DNA of 64,000 nt from Microbacterium sp. TPD7012 (GCF_003075395.1 NZ_QDFV01000005.1:278797-342796); one strand, 5' to 3'; positions 25,901 to 34,733 are shown, numbered from the stretch's first letter. Translations and numbers: made by a program. Notes: generated by a model from the letters alone, not told the origin.

Positions 25901-26738
25901 GGCGCTCGGGGGCGGACTCCGGGCGATAGCGGTCGCGGAGGACGCGCTGCATCCAGCGATTCGATGATTCGGGATCGCGGAGCGGGCGGCGCGACCCCGG
26001 CGCGCTGGGGGCGTAGTCGACGGGGCCGAACTCCGCGAGGAACGTGACGGGGCGGCCTTCGCCGCGCAGCCTGTGCACGATGAGATCCCACCACCGCAGG
26101 TGCTGCTCGACGACGTCGCGCCACTCCTCGGCTTCCGGATCGTTCACCTGCGGCCCTTGAGGATGACCGATGCGCGCATGGACGTGGTCCGCACGAGCGA
26201 TCGCGAGCTCGACCGCGGCCAGCTGATCCGCGAGCATCGACTCCGCGACCACCAGCCAGTGCGAGACGTCGAAAGTCACCCGGAGACCGGGGTGGCGTTC
26301 GAGGATGCGACGCGCGGCGTGCGCCGCGTACAGCATCCGTGATCGGTGCAGCTCGACGAGGACGTCGAGCCCGGTGGCGGCGCGACTCTCCACGACCCGC
26401 TCCGCGAGGCGGTCCTGATCGGCGTCGCTCCAGTGATCCCGACCCGCGTGCAGCGTGACGTGCAGCGGGGTGAGTCCGCTCTGCGAGATCTCCTGCAGCT
26501 GTCGCTCGATCTCGGCTATGTGGGCCGTCGGCTCGGGATGCGCGCTGCCGACGAGGAGGGAGAGCTCGGCACCGGCGCCCGCGACGGCCGTGCCGAGACG
26601 TCGCTGCCCCTCGAGGTCGCGCGGCCACCAGACCTCGACACCGTCGTAGCCCTGCTCGATGGCGCGGGCGACGAGGACCTCGGCCGGAGCGGCGAACACC
26701 CAGTCCGTCATGAGCACCAGCGGCGCTGCCGCCCTCAC
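25893..26738 (-). CDS. Sugar phosphate isomerase/epimerase-like TIM-barrel protein
   Basis: A 281-aa protein of the xylose-isomerase-like TIM-barrel family (EQGYDGVEVWW near residue 30, LDVLVELHRSRMLY, LRVTFDVSHWLV, HVHARIGHPQGPQVNDP, VTFLAEFGPVDY). Acidic and His residues at strand ends form the usual metal site. The GTG start overlaps the AraC stop codon by 4 bases (GTGA), so the two genes are coupled. Together with the divergent PhyH-type oxygenase it probably acts on a polyol or modified sugar; substrate unknown. Confidence 0.75.
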   Translation of the reverse strand: MRAAAPLVLMTDWVFAAPAEVLVARAIEQGYDGVEVWWPRDLEGQRRLGTAVAGAGAELSLLVGSAHPEPTAHIAEIERQLQEISQSGLTPLHVTLHAGRDHWSDADQDRLAERVVESRAATGLDVLVELHRSRMLYAAHAARRILERHPGLRVTFDVSHWLVVAESMLADQLAAVELAIARADHVHARIGHPQGPQVNDPEAEEWRDVVEQHLRWWDLIVHRLRGEGRPVTFLAEFGPVDYAPSAPGSRRPLRDPESSNRWMQRVLRDRYRPESAPERPI

Positions 26739-27568
26739 AGCCGGTCATCCGTCAGCGTGGGCATCCGGCGCTGCTCGCGGCGGAACAGACTCGGCGAGCT
26801 GCCCCGGCGCTGTGTGAACTGCCGCGAGAAGTACGAGGGATCGTCGAATCCGACCTGCTGTGCGATCACGCTCACCTCGAGGTCGGTCTCGACGAGCAGC
26901 GACTGGGCGCGCGCGAGCCGCGATTCGATGAGCAGCTGCAGCGGAGTCAGACCGGTCGCCGCCACCGTGGCGGACCGCAGCTGGGAGACCCCCATCCCCA
27001 GTTCGTGCGCGCGGGTCTCCATCGAGATCTGACGGGTGGCACCGCGCGTGAACGCATCGATGAGATCGGGGGCGGCGTCCCGCATCGTCGAGGTCGCGAG
27101 TGCGACGATCCAGGCGTAGCTCACCGCCGATGCCCGGAGCGCGCCGATCGAGCCGCTGTCCGCGAGCTCGTCCCGCAGACGATCGAACGTCGTCGTCAGG
27201 TCGTCGGGTGTGCGGTCGAGCGCCACCACGGGGACCGCGCGCCGCCACGCCCCCAGCTCGTCGAGCGCACGGGTGGCGGCGCCGGAGAACAGGATCCAGT
27301 GCTCCGTCCATCCGGAGCGATGCGGCCCGTAGCCGTGCGCGACGCCGGGGAACAGCCAGATGAGGGCGGGAGCCTCGACCCTGACATCTCCCGTGAGCGG
27401 GCTCGAGTACCAGCCGCTCCCCTCGCTGATCACGACGACCGCATGGGAGCGCAGACGACGACCGCGGAAGCCCTCGTGACTTCCGCCGTACTCCCCCGCG
27501 CCGAGGCAGGCGACCGTGACGTCGGTGAGCCCGCGGGCGGGATTCGCGTAGATCGCCCAGTTGTCCAT
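26735..27568 (-). CDS. AraC-family transcriptional regulator
   Basis: A 277-aa regulator with an N-terminal cupin-type effector domain (VVVISEGSGWYSSPL, PALIWLFPGVAHGYGPHRSGWTEHWILF) and a C-terminal double helix-turn-helix (MGVSQLRSATVAATGLTPLQL, VSVIAQQVGFDDPSYFSRQF). The ATG at 27568 is chosen since the frame upstream lacks family character. It is divergent from the PhyH-type gene and coupled to the TIM-barrel gene, and likely activates both in response to a sugar-like ligand. Confidence 0.85.
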   Translation of the reverse strand: MDNWAIYANPARGLTDVTVACLGAGEYGGSHEGFRGRRLRSHAVVVISEGSGWYSSPLTGDVRVEAPALIWLFPGVAHGYGPHRSGWTEHWILFSGAATRALDELGAWRRAVPVVALDRTPDDLTTTFDRLRDELADSGSIGALRASAVSYAWIVALATSTMRDAAPDLIDAFTRGATRQISMETRAHELGMGVSQLRSATVAATGLTPLQLLIESRLARAQSLLVETDLEVSVIAQQVGFDDPSYFSRQFTQRRGSSPSLFRREQRRMPTLTDDRL

Positions 27569-27662
27569 GATCGTCCAAGTGTGTCCGGGAGGGCGCGAAA
27601 ATACAAGCGTTGAGAAGGGAAGTCCATGGACAGATCGTCCTAGCCGCGGCGAGAATGGGGTC

Positions 27663-28511
27663 ATGATCACGTCCAACGGCTATGTGCTCGACGAGAGACC
27701 GGAGCGATTGGGTCGCCTCGAGGCCGTGCCGACGACGCTGCGCGACGACAAGGATGCCCTGTGGGAGCGCCTCCGCCGCGACGGGTACCTCTACCTCAGC
27801 GATCACCTCGACCCCGAGCTCGTCCGCGACTTCCGGGCCTACTACTTCGGAAAGCTCGCACCGACCGGTCTCGTGCGGCCTGGGGGTGATCGTGACGGGA
27901 TCGACTCGCACGACGACGTCGACCTCGCCCTGACCCGCCGCGTGCTCTTCGAGGACGTCGTTCCGGGCGACCGCTATGCCGCGCTCACCGCGCATCCGAC
28001 GATCCGCGGATGGTTCCAGTGGTTCCTGGGCGACGACGTGCATCTCCACAAGCGTCGCATCATCCGCCACACGCGGCCCGGCGAGACGGGCATCGGCACC
28101 GCCACCCAGGCGCACTACGACCTCGTCTACCTGCGCGAGGGCACCGACCGCGTGCTGTCGATGTGGATCCCGCTCGGTGACTGCACGGTCGCGAACGGCG
28201 GTCTCGCCTACCTCGAGGGAAGCCACCATCGTGTGATGGCGCAGGAGCGCGCCGGAACGCTGAAGATGCCGGCCGCCTCGATCACGGCCGACCTGCCGGG
28301 CCTGGCCGACGAGTACGAAGCCCGATGGCTGATCAACGACTATCGTGCGGGCGATGTCATGGTGCACTCGGCCCACATCGTGCATGCCTCGACGGACAAC
28401 GTCGATCCGGATCACCGCATCCGCCTGTCGACCGACATCCGCTATCAGCGTGTCTCCGACCCCATCGACTGGCGGTGGCAGGAGCACTGGTCCGACGACG
28501 ACGGCCTCTGA
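27663..28511 (+). CDS. Phytanoyl-CoA dioxygenase (PhyH) family oxygenase
   Basis: A 282-aa Fe(II)/2-oxoglutarate oxygenase. The facial triad is visible as His-x-Asp in QAHYDLVYL and a distal His in VHSAHIVHAS; RIRLSTDIRYQ carries the 2-oxoglutarate-binding Arg. The protein is cytosolic. GAGAAT lies 6 bases before the ATG, suggesting a leaderless transcript. It is divergent from AraC, with which it likely forms a small catabolic or modification unit. Substrate unknown. Confidence 0.8.
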   Translation: MITSNGYVLDERPERLGRLEAVPTTLRDDKDALWERLRRDGYLYLSDHLDPELVRDFRAYYFGKLAPTGLVRPGGDRDGIDSHDDVDLALTRRVLFEDVVPGDRYAALTAHPTIRGWFQWFLGDDVHLHKRRIIRHTRPGETGIGTATQAHYDLVYLREGTDRVLSMWIPLGDCTVANGGLAYLEGSHHRVMAQERAGTLKMPAASITADLPGLADEYEARWLINDYRAGDVMVHSAHIVHASTDNVDPDHRIRLSTDIRYQRVSDPIDWRWQEHWSDDDGL

Positions 28512-28530
28512 CGAGACGTCGGCGGTCGCG

Positions 28531-29697
28531 TCAGGACGCGGGAGCGGATGCCGCGAGCAGCTGCTCCGGACTCCAGCGCACCCCGAGCGCCGCAGTCAAC
28601 GCGGCCTGAGCCGCGCCGGCGGAGAGCGCGACGCGCGGATCGGCGTAGCGGATGGGCACCTGCGCGGTTCCTCGTGACGAATAGTCCGTCTCGCTGCGGA
28701 CGCGCTCGAGGAATCGCGGCCCGAGGACGGTGGCGGGCCCCCCGATCACCACTTCCGTCGGATCGAGGAGTGCGCTGATGAGCTTGACGGCGCGAGCGAG
28801 GGCGCGGGCGCCGTCGTCCAGCTGCCGCGCATCGGCGCGGGCAGCGAGCACCGCGATCTCCGCCGCATCCATGGCGTCGGAGAAGCCCTCGCCGAGCATC
28901 GCCCCCATGGCGGATGCCGACTCGAGGCACCCGCGTCGGCCGCAGCTGCAGTCGCGCGCCGCCTCACCGAACACCACCTGCACATGGCCGATCTCACCGG
29001 CCCGGTCGCGCGGCCCCGGAGCGAGCTCGCCGTCGAGGGTCACCGCGGCGCCGATCCCCCCGCCGATGTGGATGAAGAGCCGGTAGCCCGCGGGGGACTC
29101 CTCGCGCCCCGCCTCGGCGATGGCCTCGGCATCGACGTCGTTGACCAGCAGGACCGGAGCCTTCAGAAGGCGCTCGAATCGGTCGGCCAGCGGCACGTCC
29201 TGCCACTTCAGCTGCACGCTCTCCAGCACGGAGCGCCCGTCCGTCGTGCCCGGCAGCTGCACGCCGGCGGCGAGCAGGCGGTCGCCGAACTCGGTGGCGA
29301 TGTCGGCCAGGGCCTCATCGAGAACGCGGTCGCGGTCCTCCGCCGAGTACGTCACGCGTCGGACGTCGACCTCCGTGCCGTCGAGGGCGACGAGCGCGAC
29401 GTGCGCATGGCGGGGCTGGATCACGATGACGAGGATCAGGTGGTGGCTCGCATCGATGCTGAGGGTCGTCGCCCGCTTCCCTCCGGTGCTCGCTGCCTGC
29501 TCGCCCTCGACGATGAGACGGTTCTCGAGCAGCTCGGCGACCAGCGACGATGCGGTGGCCGCGGTCAGCCCCGTGGCCCGTGCGATCCCGGCCCTGGTCT
29601 GCACGCCGGGGTTCCGGAAGACCAACTGCAGCGCCCGTCTCAGGTTGGCGCGCCGGACCGATGCCTGGGTGTCGAGGGCGTCATCCGTGTTGAGCAT
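28531..29697 (-). CDS. ROK-family transcriptional repressor
   Basis: A 388-aa protein with an N-terminal winged helix (RRALQLVFRNPGVQTRAGIA, TAATASSLVAELLENRLIVEG) fused to a ROK domain containing the zinc site GHVQVVFGEAARDCSCGRRGCLES. The canonical kinase catalytic region is altered (LVNDVDAEAIAEAG), as in repressors. ATG 29697 is preferred over GTG 29715. A likely operator, the 21-bp imperfect palindrome at 29764-29784, lies upstream. Targets other than itself are not adjacent in the usual way, see the promoter at 29730. Confidence 0.85.
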   Translation of the reverse strand: MLNTDDALDTQASVRRANLRRALQLVFRNPGVQTRAGIARATGLTAATASSLVAELLENRLIVEGEQAASTGGKRATTLSIDASHHLILVIVIQPRHAHVALVALDGTEVDVRRVTYSAEDRDRVLDEALADIATEFGDRLLAAGVQLPGTTDGRSVLESVQLKWQDVPLADRFERLLKAPVLLVNDVDAEAIAEAGREESPAGYRLFIHIGGGIGAAVTLDGELAPGPRDRAGEIGHVQVVFGEAARDCSCGRRGCLESASAMGAMLGEGFSDAMDAAEIAVLAARADARQLDDGARALARAVKLISALLDPTEVVIGGPATVLGPRFLERVRSETDYSSRGTAQVPIRYADPRVALSAGAAQAALTAALGVRWSPEQLLAASAPAS

Positions 29698-29729
29698 GGG
29701 GTTCCGTTCAGGCACTCGCGTGCGAGGTG

Positions 29730-29758
29730 TTGACAGATCGGGCGCCGATCCGTAGTCT
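29730..29758 (+). promoter_or_regulatory. Strong-looking rightward promoter without an evident gene
   Basis: TTGACA (29730-29735), a 17-base spacer and TAGTCT (29753-29758) form the best canonical promoter in the window. It points right, but the next genes to the right are chorismate mutase on the other strand and a gene at 30219 with its own -10. The predicted start point, near 29765, falls inside the ROK-type operator. Confidence 0.55.
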
Positions 29759-29763
29759 CTCCG

Positions 29764-29784
29764 TAAGTTTATTCATTGAACTTA
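29764..29784. promoter_or_regulatory. ROK-type operator palindrome
   Basis: The 21-bp dyad has arms TAAGTT and AACTTA around an AT-rich centre, close to the pattern known for XylR/NagC-type ROK repressors. It overlaps the start point of the promoter at 29730-29758 and lies upstream of the ROK repressor gene (start 29697). Binding by that repressor is inferred. Confidence 0.6.
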
Positions 29785-29848
29785 GTTGGCCGAAAGGCCT
29801 CCCCCAGCTCCGGACGGGCGAGTGCTGCACACACCGTCGCCCGTCCGG
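29765..29848 (+). ncRNA. Candidate ~85-nt small RNA
   Basis: A transcript from the 29730 promoter would begin near 29765, contain a GGCC-GAAA-GGCC mini-hairpin (29788-29799) and end at the strong hairpin 29810-29848. No start codon with a ribosome site lies within it. It would be controlled by the overlapping ROK operator. This is inferred from signal layout only; the promoter may also be a relic. Confidence 0.3.
29810..29848. terminator. Hairpin terminator after chorismate mutase
   Basis: CCGGACGGGCGA (29810-29821) pairs perfectly with TCGCCCGTCCGG (29837-29848) over a 15-base loop. It lies 9 bases past the leftward chorismate mutase stop codon and would also stop rightward transcription from 29730. 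Confidence 0.7.
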
Positions 29849-29856
29849 CACTTCTC

Positions 29857-30156
29857 TCAGCGGCCCTCGGCCGCCTCGGTGTGGTGGCGGATGACCTCCG
29901 CCACCACGAAGTTGAACCACTTCTCCGCGAACTCCGGGTCGAGATGAGCCTCTTCCGCGAGTGCGCGAAGGCGAGCGACCTGCTGCTCCTCACGATTCGG
30001 ATCGGATGCGGGCATCTCGTGCTCGGCCTTGAGATGCCCGACCTGCTGGGTGGCGCGGAAGCGCTCGGCCAGCATGAAGATCAGCGCGGCGTCGATGTTG
30101 TCGATGCTGGCGCGAAGTCGGAGCAGTTCGGCCTTCGGGTCCTCAGCGGCTGTCAT
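29857..30156 (-). CDS. Chorismate mutase, AroQ class
   Basis: A 99-aa all-helical protein. LLRLRASIDNIDAALIFMLAERF carries the conserved Arg and Asp of the AroQ active site, followed by GHLKAEHEMPASDPNREEQQ. It converts chorismate to prephenate for Phe/Tyr synthesis in the cytosol. TAGAGT (30163-30168) lies exactly 6 bases before the ATG, so the mRNA is probably leaderless. It stands alone, ended by the hairpin at 29810-29848. Confidence 0.85.
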   Translation of the reverse strand: MTAAEDPKAELLRLRASIDNIDAALIFMLAERFRATQQVGHLKAEHEMPASDPNREEQQVARLRALAEEAHLDPEFAEKWFNFVVAEVIRHHTEAAEGR

Positions 30157-30218
30157 GCCCCTACTCTAGAGCCGCCGAACGCCCGTGATCCGACGACGCT
30201 CACCGCTATCGTGAGCAC
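30157..30218. promoter_or_regulatory. Divergent leaderless promoters
   Basis: The 62-base gap between two divergent ATGs contains TAGAGT (30168-30163, leftward) and TATCGT (30207-30212, rightward), each 6 bases from its start codon. The spacing leaves no room for a ribosome binding site in either mRNA. No good -35 is visible for either. Confidence 0.55.
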
Positions 30219-31403
30219 ATGAGCAACGAAGAGTCGCCGGCCTCCGCACCCACCGACGACGCGGCATCCGAGACCTCGTCCGATGCTCCCGGCCGACAGA
30301 GGACCGAGACCGTGCCGCGTCCCGTCGTCGAGCCGATGGCGCCGCGCGGATCGTTCTGGACCCGCATCGATCGCCCCTTCGTCTTCGGCTTCCTCGTGAC
30401 GCTCGGCGGCCTCGGCGCCTTCGTGCTGGGCCTGGCGCTCACGAGCCTCTCGACGGTCCTCATCTACATCGCACTCGCCCTCTTCGCGGCCCTCGGCCTC
30501 GACCCCGCGGTGCGCATGCTCGAGCGGCGCGGCCTGTCCCGGGCCATCGCGGTCCTCGTCGTGACGCTGGGGCTCATCGTGGTGTTCGCGCTCCTGCTGT
30601 GGATGGTCATCCCGATCGTCGTCGATCAGATCTCGAGCTTCGTCCGCTCGGTGCCCGGCATGGTCCAGGAGTTCACCCGGAGCGATCTCTACGCGACGCT
30701 GGAGAGGCAGTTCGGCGAGCAGTTCCAGGACCTGGTGGCAGAGGTGCAGAAGTTCCTGTCGGACTTCGGGAACCTCGCCACCATCGGCGGCGGTGCGCTG
30801 AAGGTCGGCGCGTCGATCGCCACCGGCATCTCCGGCACGATCATCGTCATCGTGCTGACCCTCTACTTCCTGGCGAGCCTCGCCGGGATCAAGACGAGCC
30901 TCCTGCGCCTCGTGCCCGCCCGCGACCGCGCCAGGGCCGGCGACATCACCGACCAGATCACCGACTCGGTCGGCGGGTACGTCATGGGGATGGTCGTGCT
31001 CGCGTTCTTCAACGCGCTGCTCGCGTTCCTGCTCTACTTCTTCCTCGGTCTGCCGTTCCCGCCGCTGATGGCGACCGTCGCCTTCTGCATCACGCTGATC
31101 CCGCTCGTCGGCTCCGTGATGTTCTGGATCATCGGCACCGGCATCGCGCTGTTCACGAACCCGATCGGCGCACTGATCTTCGCGATCGTCTATCTCATCT
31201 ACATGCAGATCGAGGCGTACGTCATCACGCCGCGCGTCATGAACCGCGCGATCTCGATCCCCGGCTCGCTCGTCGTCATCGGCGCCCTCGCCGGCGGCAC
31301 GCTGCTCGGGCTGCTCGGCGCACTCGTGGCCGTGCCGGTCACGGCATCCATCCTGATCATCATCAAGCAGGTCTGGGTTCCGCGCCAGGACGCCAGGGTC
31401 TAG
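30219..31403 (+). CDS. AI-2E-family transporter (PerM-like)
   Basis: A 394-aa membrane protein with a ~45-residue Ser/Glu-rich N-terminus, then about eight hydrophobic segments and the central soluble region (VPGMVQEFTRSDLYATLERQ) typical of AI-2E/PerM proteins; GLPFPPLMATVAFCITLIPLVGS matches the conserved late helix pair. Family members export or import diverse small molecules; the AI-2 name is historical and does not prove function. TATCGT at 6 bases before ATG suggests a leaderless transcript. Confidence 0.85.
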   Translation: MSNEESPASAPTDDAASETSSDAPGRQRTETVPRPVVEPMAPRGSFWTRIDRPFVFGFLVTLGGLGAFVLGLALTSLSTVLIYIALALFAALGLDPAVRMLERRGLSRAIAVLVVTLGLIVVFALLLWMVIPIVVDQISSFVRSVPGMVQEFTRSDLYATLERQFGEQFQDLVAEVQKFLSDFGNLATIGGGALKVGASIATGISGTIIVIVLTLYFLASLAGIKTSLLRLVPARDRARAGDITDQITDSVGGYVMGMVVLAFFNALLAFLLYFFLGLPFPPLMATVAFCITLIPLVGSVMFWIIGTGIALFTNPIGALIFAIVYLIYMQIEAYVITPRVMNRAISIPGSLVVIGALAGGTLLGLLGALVAVPVTASILIIIKQVWVPRQDARV

Positions 31404-31417
31404 CCGCGCCGCACGCA

Positions 31418-31465
31418 GAAGCGCCCGGACCCGCTGCAGGAATCAGCAACGGGCCCGGGCGCTTC
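31418..31465. terminator. Bidirectional terminator between AI-2E gene and osmoprotectant operon
   Basis: GAAGCGCCCGG (31418-31428) pairs with CCGGGCGCTTC (31455-31465); after one mismatch, CCCG/CGGG extend the stem to 15 pairs. It lies between two convergent stop codons (31403 and 31480). Confidence 0.75.
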
Positions 31466-31479
31466 CGGAACGAGGGGGC

Positions 31480-32403
31480 TCAGACGAGGTCGTTGTCCTC
31501 GAGCCACTTCTTCGCGATGTCGGCCGACGACTGCTGCTCGACCGTGCTGAGCACGTTGAGCGACACGAGCTCCTCGGCGGTCAGCTTCGCGCTGATCGCG
31601 TTGAGCACCTCGGACACCTTGTCGGCGATGTCGGTCGAGACGATCGGCACCACGTTCGACGAGATGATGAGGTTCTTCGGGTCTTCGAGCGCGACGATGT
31701 CCTCGGTCTCGAACGCCGGGTCGGCGGTGTAGATGTCGGCCACCTGGATCTCGCCGGCGAGGAGCGACTCGAGCGTGGTCGGACCGGTGGCCGAGAACGC
31801 CAGGTCGACGCCGTAGACCTCCTTGGCAGCTGCCGGGTTGTACGGACGCTGCTCGAACTCCGGCGGGGCGCCGATCGTGACCTGCGAGGTCACGTTCTTG
31901 AGGTCTTCGATCGTCTTGAGGTTGTTCGCCTCGGCGAAGCTCTTGAGCACCGTGTAGGTGTCCTGGTCGGATGCCTCGGCGTAGTCGAGCGCGGTCAGGC
32001 CCTCGGGCAGCGCCTCGGTGAGGGCCGAGTAGACGTCTTCCGGCGAGGTGACGTCGACGTCGTCTTCGGAGAGGTACTCCAGCAGGCTGCCGGTGTACTC
32101 GGGGAAGACGTCGATCTCGCCGGACTCGACCTCGGGCATGTACGCGTCGCGCTGGCCGATGTTGAGCTTCTTCTCGACGGTGAACCCGGCGCCCTCGAGC
32201 GCCTGGGCGTAGATCTCGGCGATGATCTCGTTGGAGTAGTACCCCTGCGAGCCGACGACGATCGTCTCGGAGTCGCCCGACCCGGATCCGGCGTCGCTCG
32301 ACGGCTCGTCGAGCGGGTTGCCGCCGCAGGCGGACAGGGCGAGTGTCGCCGCGGCCACCAGGCCGACGGCGAGGACGGAGCGCTTGCCTCGTGCTGTGAA
32401 CAT
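31480..32403 (-). CDS. OpuC-type osmoprotectant substrate-binding lipoprotein
   Basis: A 307-aa protein with a lipoprotein signal ending in the lipobox LSAC. The mature part matches the OpuAC/ProX-type glycine betaine/choline-binding family (IIAEIYAQALEGAGFTVEKKLNIGQRDAY, DVFPEYTGSLLEYL, TIGAPPEFEQRPYN). It binds a compatible solute outside the membrane for the permeases encoded upstream. AGGAAG precedes the ATG. Fourth and last gene of a four-gene leftward operon, ended by the hairpin at 31418-31465. Confidence 0.9.
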   Translation of the reverse strand: MFTARGKRSVLAVGLVAAATLALSACGGNPLDEPSSDAGSGSGDSETIVVGSQGYYSNEIIAEIYAQALEGAGFTVEKKLNIGQRDAYMPEVESGEIDVFPEYTGSLLEYLSEDDVDVTSPEDVYSALTEALPEGLTALDYAEASDQDTYTVLKSFAEANNLKTIEDLKNVTSQVTIGAPPEFEQRPYNPAAAKEVYGVDLAFSATGPTTLESLLAGEIQVADIYTADPAFETEDIVALEDPKNLIISSNVVPIVSTDIADKVSEVLNAISAKLTAEELVSLNVLSTVEQQSSADIAKKWLEDNDLV

Positions 32404-32461
32404 GGACTTCCTCTTCTTCTCTGGGGACTTCTTCTGGTGCTGTGAAAGCGGGACGGAGAGA

Positions 32462-33196
32462 TCAGGCGGTGGATGCCGCCGGCGCGGGGGCCGGCGTGAG
32501 CGGACGGGTGCGGCGGCGAGCCGGGCGACCGGTGCGGAGCCCGCGCGGAACAGCAGCATGCTGCGCGGCGGCGAGCAGCAGGTCGACGAGCAGCGCGAGC
32601 ACGGCGACGATGAGGGCGCCGCCGAGCACCTGATCGAAGCGACGCAGCGGGATGCCCTGGATGATCGGCCAGCCGAGCCCGCCGAGATTGACGTAGGCGG
32701 CGATCGTGACGGTCGCGATGACCTGCAGCAGCGCCGAGCGGATGCCGCCGACGAGCAGGGGAAGACCGAGGGGCACCTCGACCTTCCAGAAGATCTGCCA
32801 CTCGGTCATGCCCATGGCCCGCGCCGCATCGATCACGCGGCGGTCGATCGCCTCGAGGCCCGTGTAGGCACCGGCGAGGAGCGACGGGATCGCGAGCAGC
32901 ACGAACGTCGTGATGGCGGCCTCCGGCACTCGGAGCACTCCGAGGAGGAGGACCAGGAGCACCATGAGACCGAACGCGGGAATGGCACGCGCGGCTCCCG
33001 ACACCGCGACGGCGATCTCGCGGCCGCGGCCGGTGTGACCGATCAGCCAGCCGAGCGGCAGGGCGATGATCGCGGCGATCAGCACCGAGATCGCGGTGAG
33101 CGCGAGGTGCTCGCCGAGGAGCTTGGGCAGGGCGTAGTTCCCGGTCCACTGCGCCGGGGCGAGCATCCACGCGATGGCGTCTGCGAAGAGATTCAT
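32462..33196 (-). CDS. OpuC-type osmoprotectant ABC permease
   Basis: A 244-aa permease with five to six membrane segments and the permease signature VIDAARAMGMTEWQIFWKVEVPLGLPLLVGGIRSAL (positions ~125-160). It overlaps the upstream permease gene by 4 bases (ATGA). The C-terminus ends in an Arg/Pro/Ala-rich tail. Forms the membrane channel with the product of 33193-33873. Confidence 0.9.
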   Translation of the reverse strand: MNLFADAIAWMLAPAQWTGNYALPKLLGEHLALTAISVLIAAIIALPLGWLIGHTGRGREIAVAVSGAARAIPAFGLMVLLVLLLGVLRVPEAAITTFVLLAIPSLLAGAYTGLEAIDRRVIDAARAMGMTEWQIFWKVEVPLGLPLLVGGIRSALLQVIATVTIAAYVNLGGLGWPIIQGIPLRRFDQVLGGALIVAVLALLVDLLLAAAQHAAVPRGLRTGRPARRRTRPLTPAPAPAASTA

Positions 33197-33873
33197 GCGG
33201 CTGCCCTCACGGGAACGGCGCGGGTCGCGGAGACGCGACTCGTCGCGGTCGTCCACGGCATCAGAGCGCGTCCGAGCAGCAGCAGGATCAGGTCGATCAC
33301 GAGCGCGATGATCACGACCGCGACGACGCCGGCGAAGACCTCGGCGATGATGCGACGCTCGAGCCCGTTCGTAAACAGGTAGCCGAGGTTCGTCACGCCG
33401 ATCAGGATGCCGACGGTGGCGAGCGAGATCGTGCTGACGGCGGCGACCCGCAGCCCCGCGAGGATCACAGGGCCCGCCAGCGGGAACTCGACCGCCCAGA
33501 AGCGGCGGAACGGCGCGAAGCCGGTGGCGGTCGCCGCCTGGCGGACGCCGTCGTCGACCGAGTCGAGGCCGTCGGCGACCGCGCGGACCAGGATCGCCAC
33601 CGCGTAGATCGTCAGCGCGATCACGAGGTTGGTCTCGCTGATCGCGGAGTAGCCGAGAGTGGCAGGCAGCAGGATCAGCAGGGCCAGCGACGGGATCGTG
33701 TAGAGCAGGCCTGTGAGCACGATGATCGGACCCCGCACGAGCCGGTACCGCCACGCGACCCAGCCGAGCGGGAGCGAGAGCACGAAGCCGAGCACGATCG
33801 GCACGATGCTCTGGCGCAGATGCACCAGCGTCAGCTCGAAGATCAGGCCGAGGTTGTCGGTGACCCAGTTCAC
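33193..33873 (-). CDS. OpuC-type osmoprotectant ABC permease
   Basis: A 226-aa permease with about six membrane segments; LYTIPSLALLILLPATLGYS and VRQAATATGFAPFRRFWAVEFPLA carry the family signatures. The GTG start overlaps the ATPase stop by 4 bases (GTGA), and its own stop overlaps the next gene by 4, so all three are translationally coupled. Confidence 0.9.
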   Translation of the reverse strand: MNWVTDNLGLIFELTLVHLRQSIVPIVLGFVLSLPLGWVAWRYRLVRGPIIVLTGLLYTIPSLALLILLPATLGYSAISETNLVIALTIYAVAILVRAVADGLDSVDDGVRQAATATGFAPFRRFWAVEFPLAGPVILAGLRVAAVSTISLATVGILIGVTNLGYLFTNGLERRIIAEVFAGVVAVVIIALVIDLILLLLGRALMPWTTATSRVSATRAVPVRAAA

Positions 33874-34733
33874 GACAGTCCGTCCTGCCCGGCGGTCGTG
33901 GCGACGGCATCCGCCTCGGTCTCTGCCACGATCGCTCCCTGCGTGCGCCCCTCGGAGTCGACGACGACGGTGCCGTGCGGAGTCTCCTTGAGGTGCAGCG
34001 CGCGGCGTCCGCGGTCAGCGCCGATGAACGCGGCGACGAAGTCGTCGGCAGGATTCTCGATGATCTCGCTCGGGCTGCCCACCTGCACGATGCGCGCGCC
34101 CTTGTCGAGGATGACCACCTGGTCGCCGAGCAGGAACGCCTCGTCGATGTCGTGCGTGACGAAGACGACCGTCTTGTCGAGCTCGTGCTGCAGTCGCAGG
34201 GTCTCCTGCTGCAGGTCGGCGCGGACGATCGGGTCGACGGCGCCGAACGGCTCGTCCATCAGCAGGATGTTCGGGTCGGCGGCGAGCCCGCGAGCCACCC
34301 CGACGCGCTGCTGCTGACCGCCGGACAGCTGGCTGGGGTAGCGCTCGGCGAGCGCCTGGTCGAGGCCGACGGTGTCGAGCAGGGCGCGGGCCCGCTTGTG
34401 CGCCTCGGGCTTCTTGACGCCGGTGAGACGGAGGACGGTCGCGACGTTGTCGATCACCGAGAAGTGCGGCATGAGGCCGGAGTTCTGCATGACGTAGCCG
34501 ATGCGACGGCGCAGCTGCACGGGATCGCCGACGAGCACGTTCTCTCCGTCGATCTCGATGTCGCCGGAGGTCGGCTCGACCATGCGGTTGATCATGCGCA
34601 GCAGCGTGGTCTTGCCGCATCCCGACGATCCGACGAAGACGGTGGTCTTGCGCGACGGAAGCACGAGGTTGAAGTCGTTGACGGCCACGGTGCCGTCGGG
34701 AAACTGCTTGGTGACGTTGCGGAACTCGATCAT
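33870..34733 (-). CDS. OpuC-type osmoprotectant ABC ATPase
   Basis: A 287-aa ATPase with Walker A GSSGCGKTT (35-43), the signature LSGGQQQR, Walker B LLMDEPFGAVD and the H-loop VFVTHDIDEAF. A C-terminal extension of about 45 residues (after FIGADRGRRALHL) replaces the CBS pair found in many OpuCA proteins. First gene of the four-gene uptake operon; drives import of glycine betaine, choline or related solutes under osmotic stress. Confidence 0.9.
   Translation of the reverse strand: MIEFRNVTKQFPDGTVAVNDFNLVLPSRKTTVFVGSSGCGKTTLLRMINRMVEPTSGDIEIDGENVLVGDPVQLRRRIGYVMQNSGLMPHFSVIDNVATVLRLTGVKKPEAHKRARALLDTVGLDQALAERYPSQLSGGQQQRVGVARGLAADPNILLMDEPFGAVDPIVRADLQQETLRLQHELDKTVVFVTHDIDEAFLLGDQVVILDKGARIVQVGSPSEIIENPADDFVAAFIGADRGRRALHLKETPHGTVVVDSEGRTQGAIVAETEADAVATTAGQDGLS

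Noticed and set aside
32462..33910. 482-codon frame combining both osmoprotectant permease regions
   Set aside because: Its first half is the wrong frame for the upstream permease; two separate genes with ATGA overlap explain the region.
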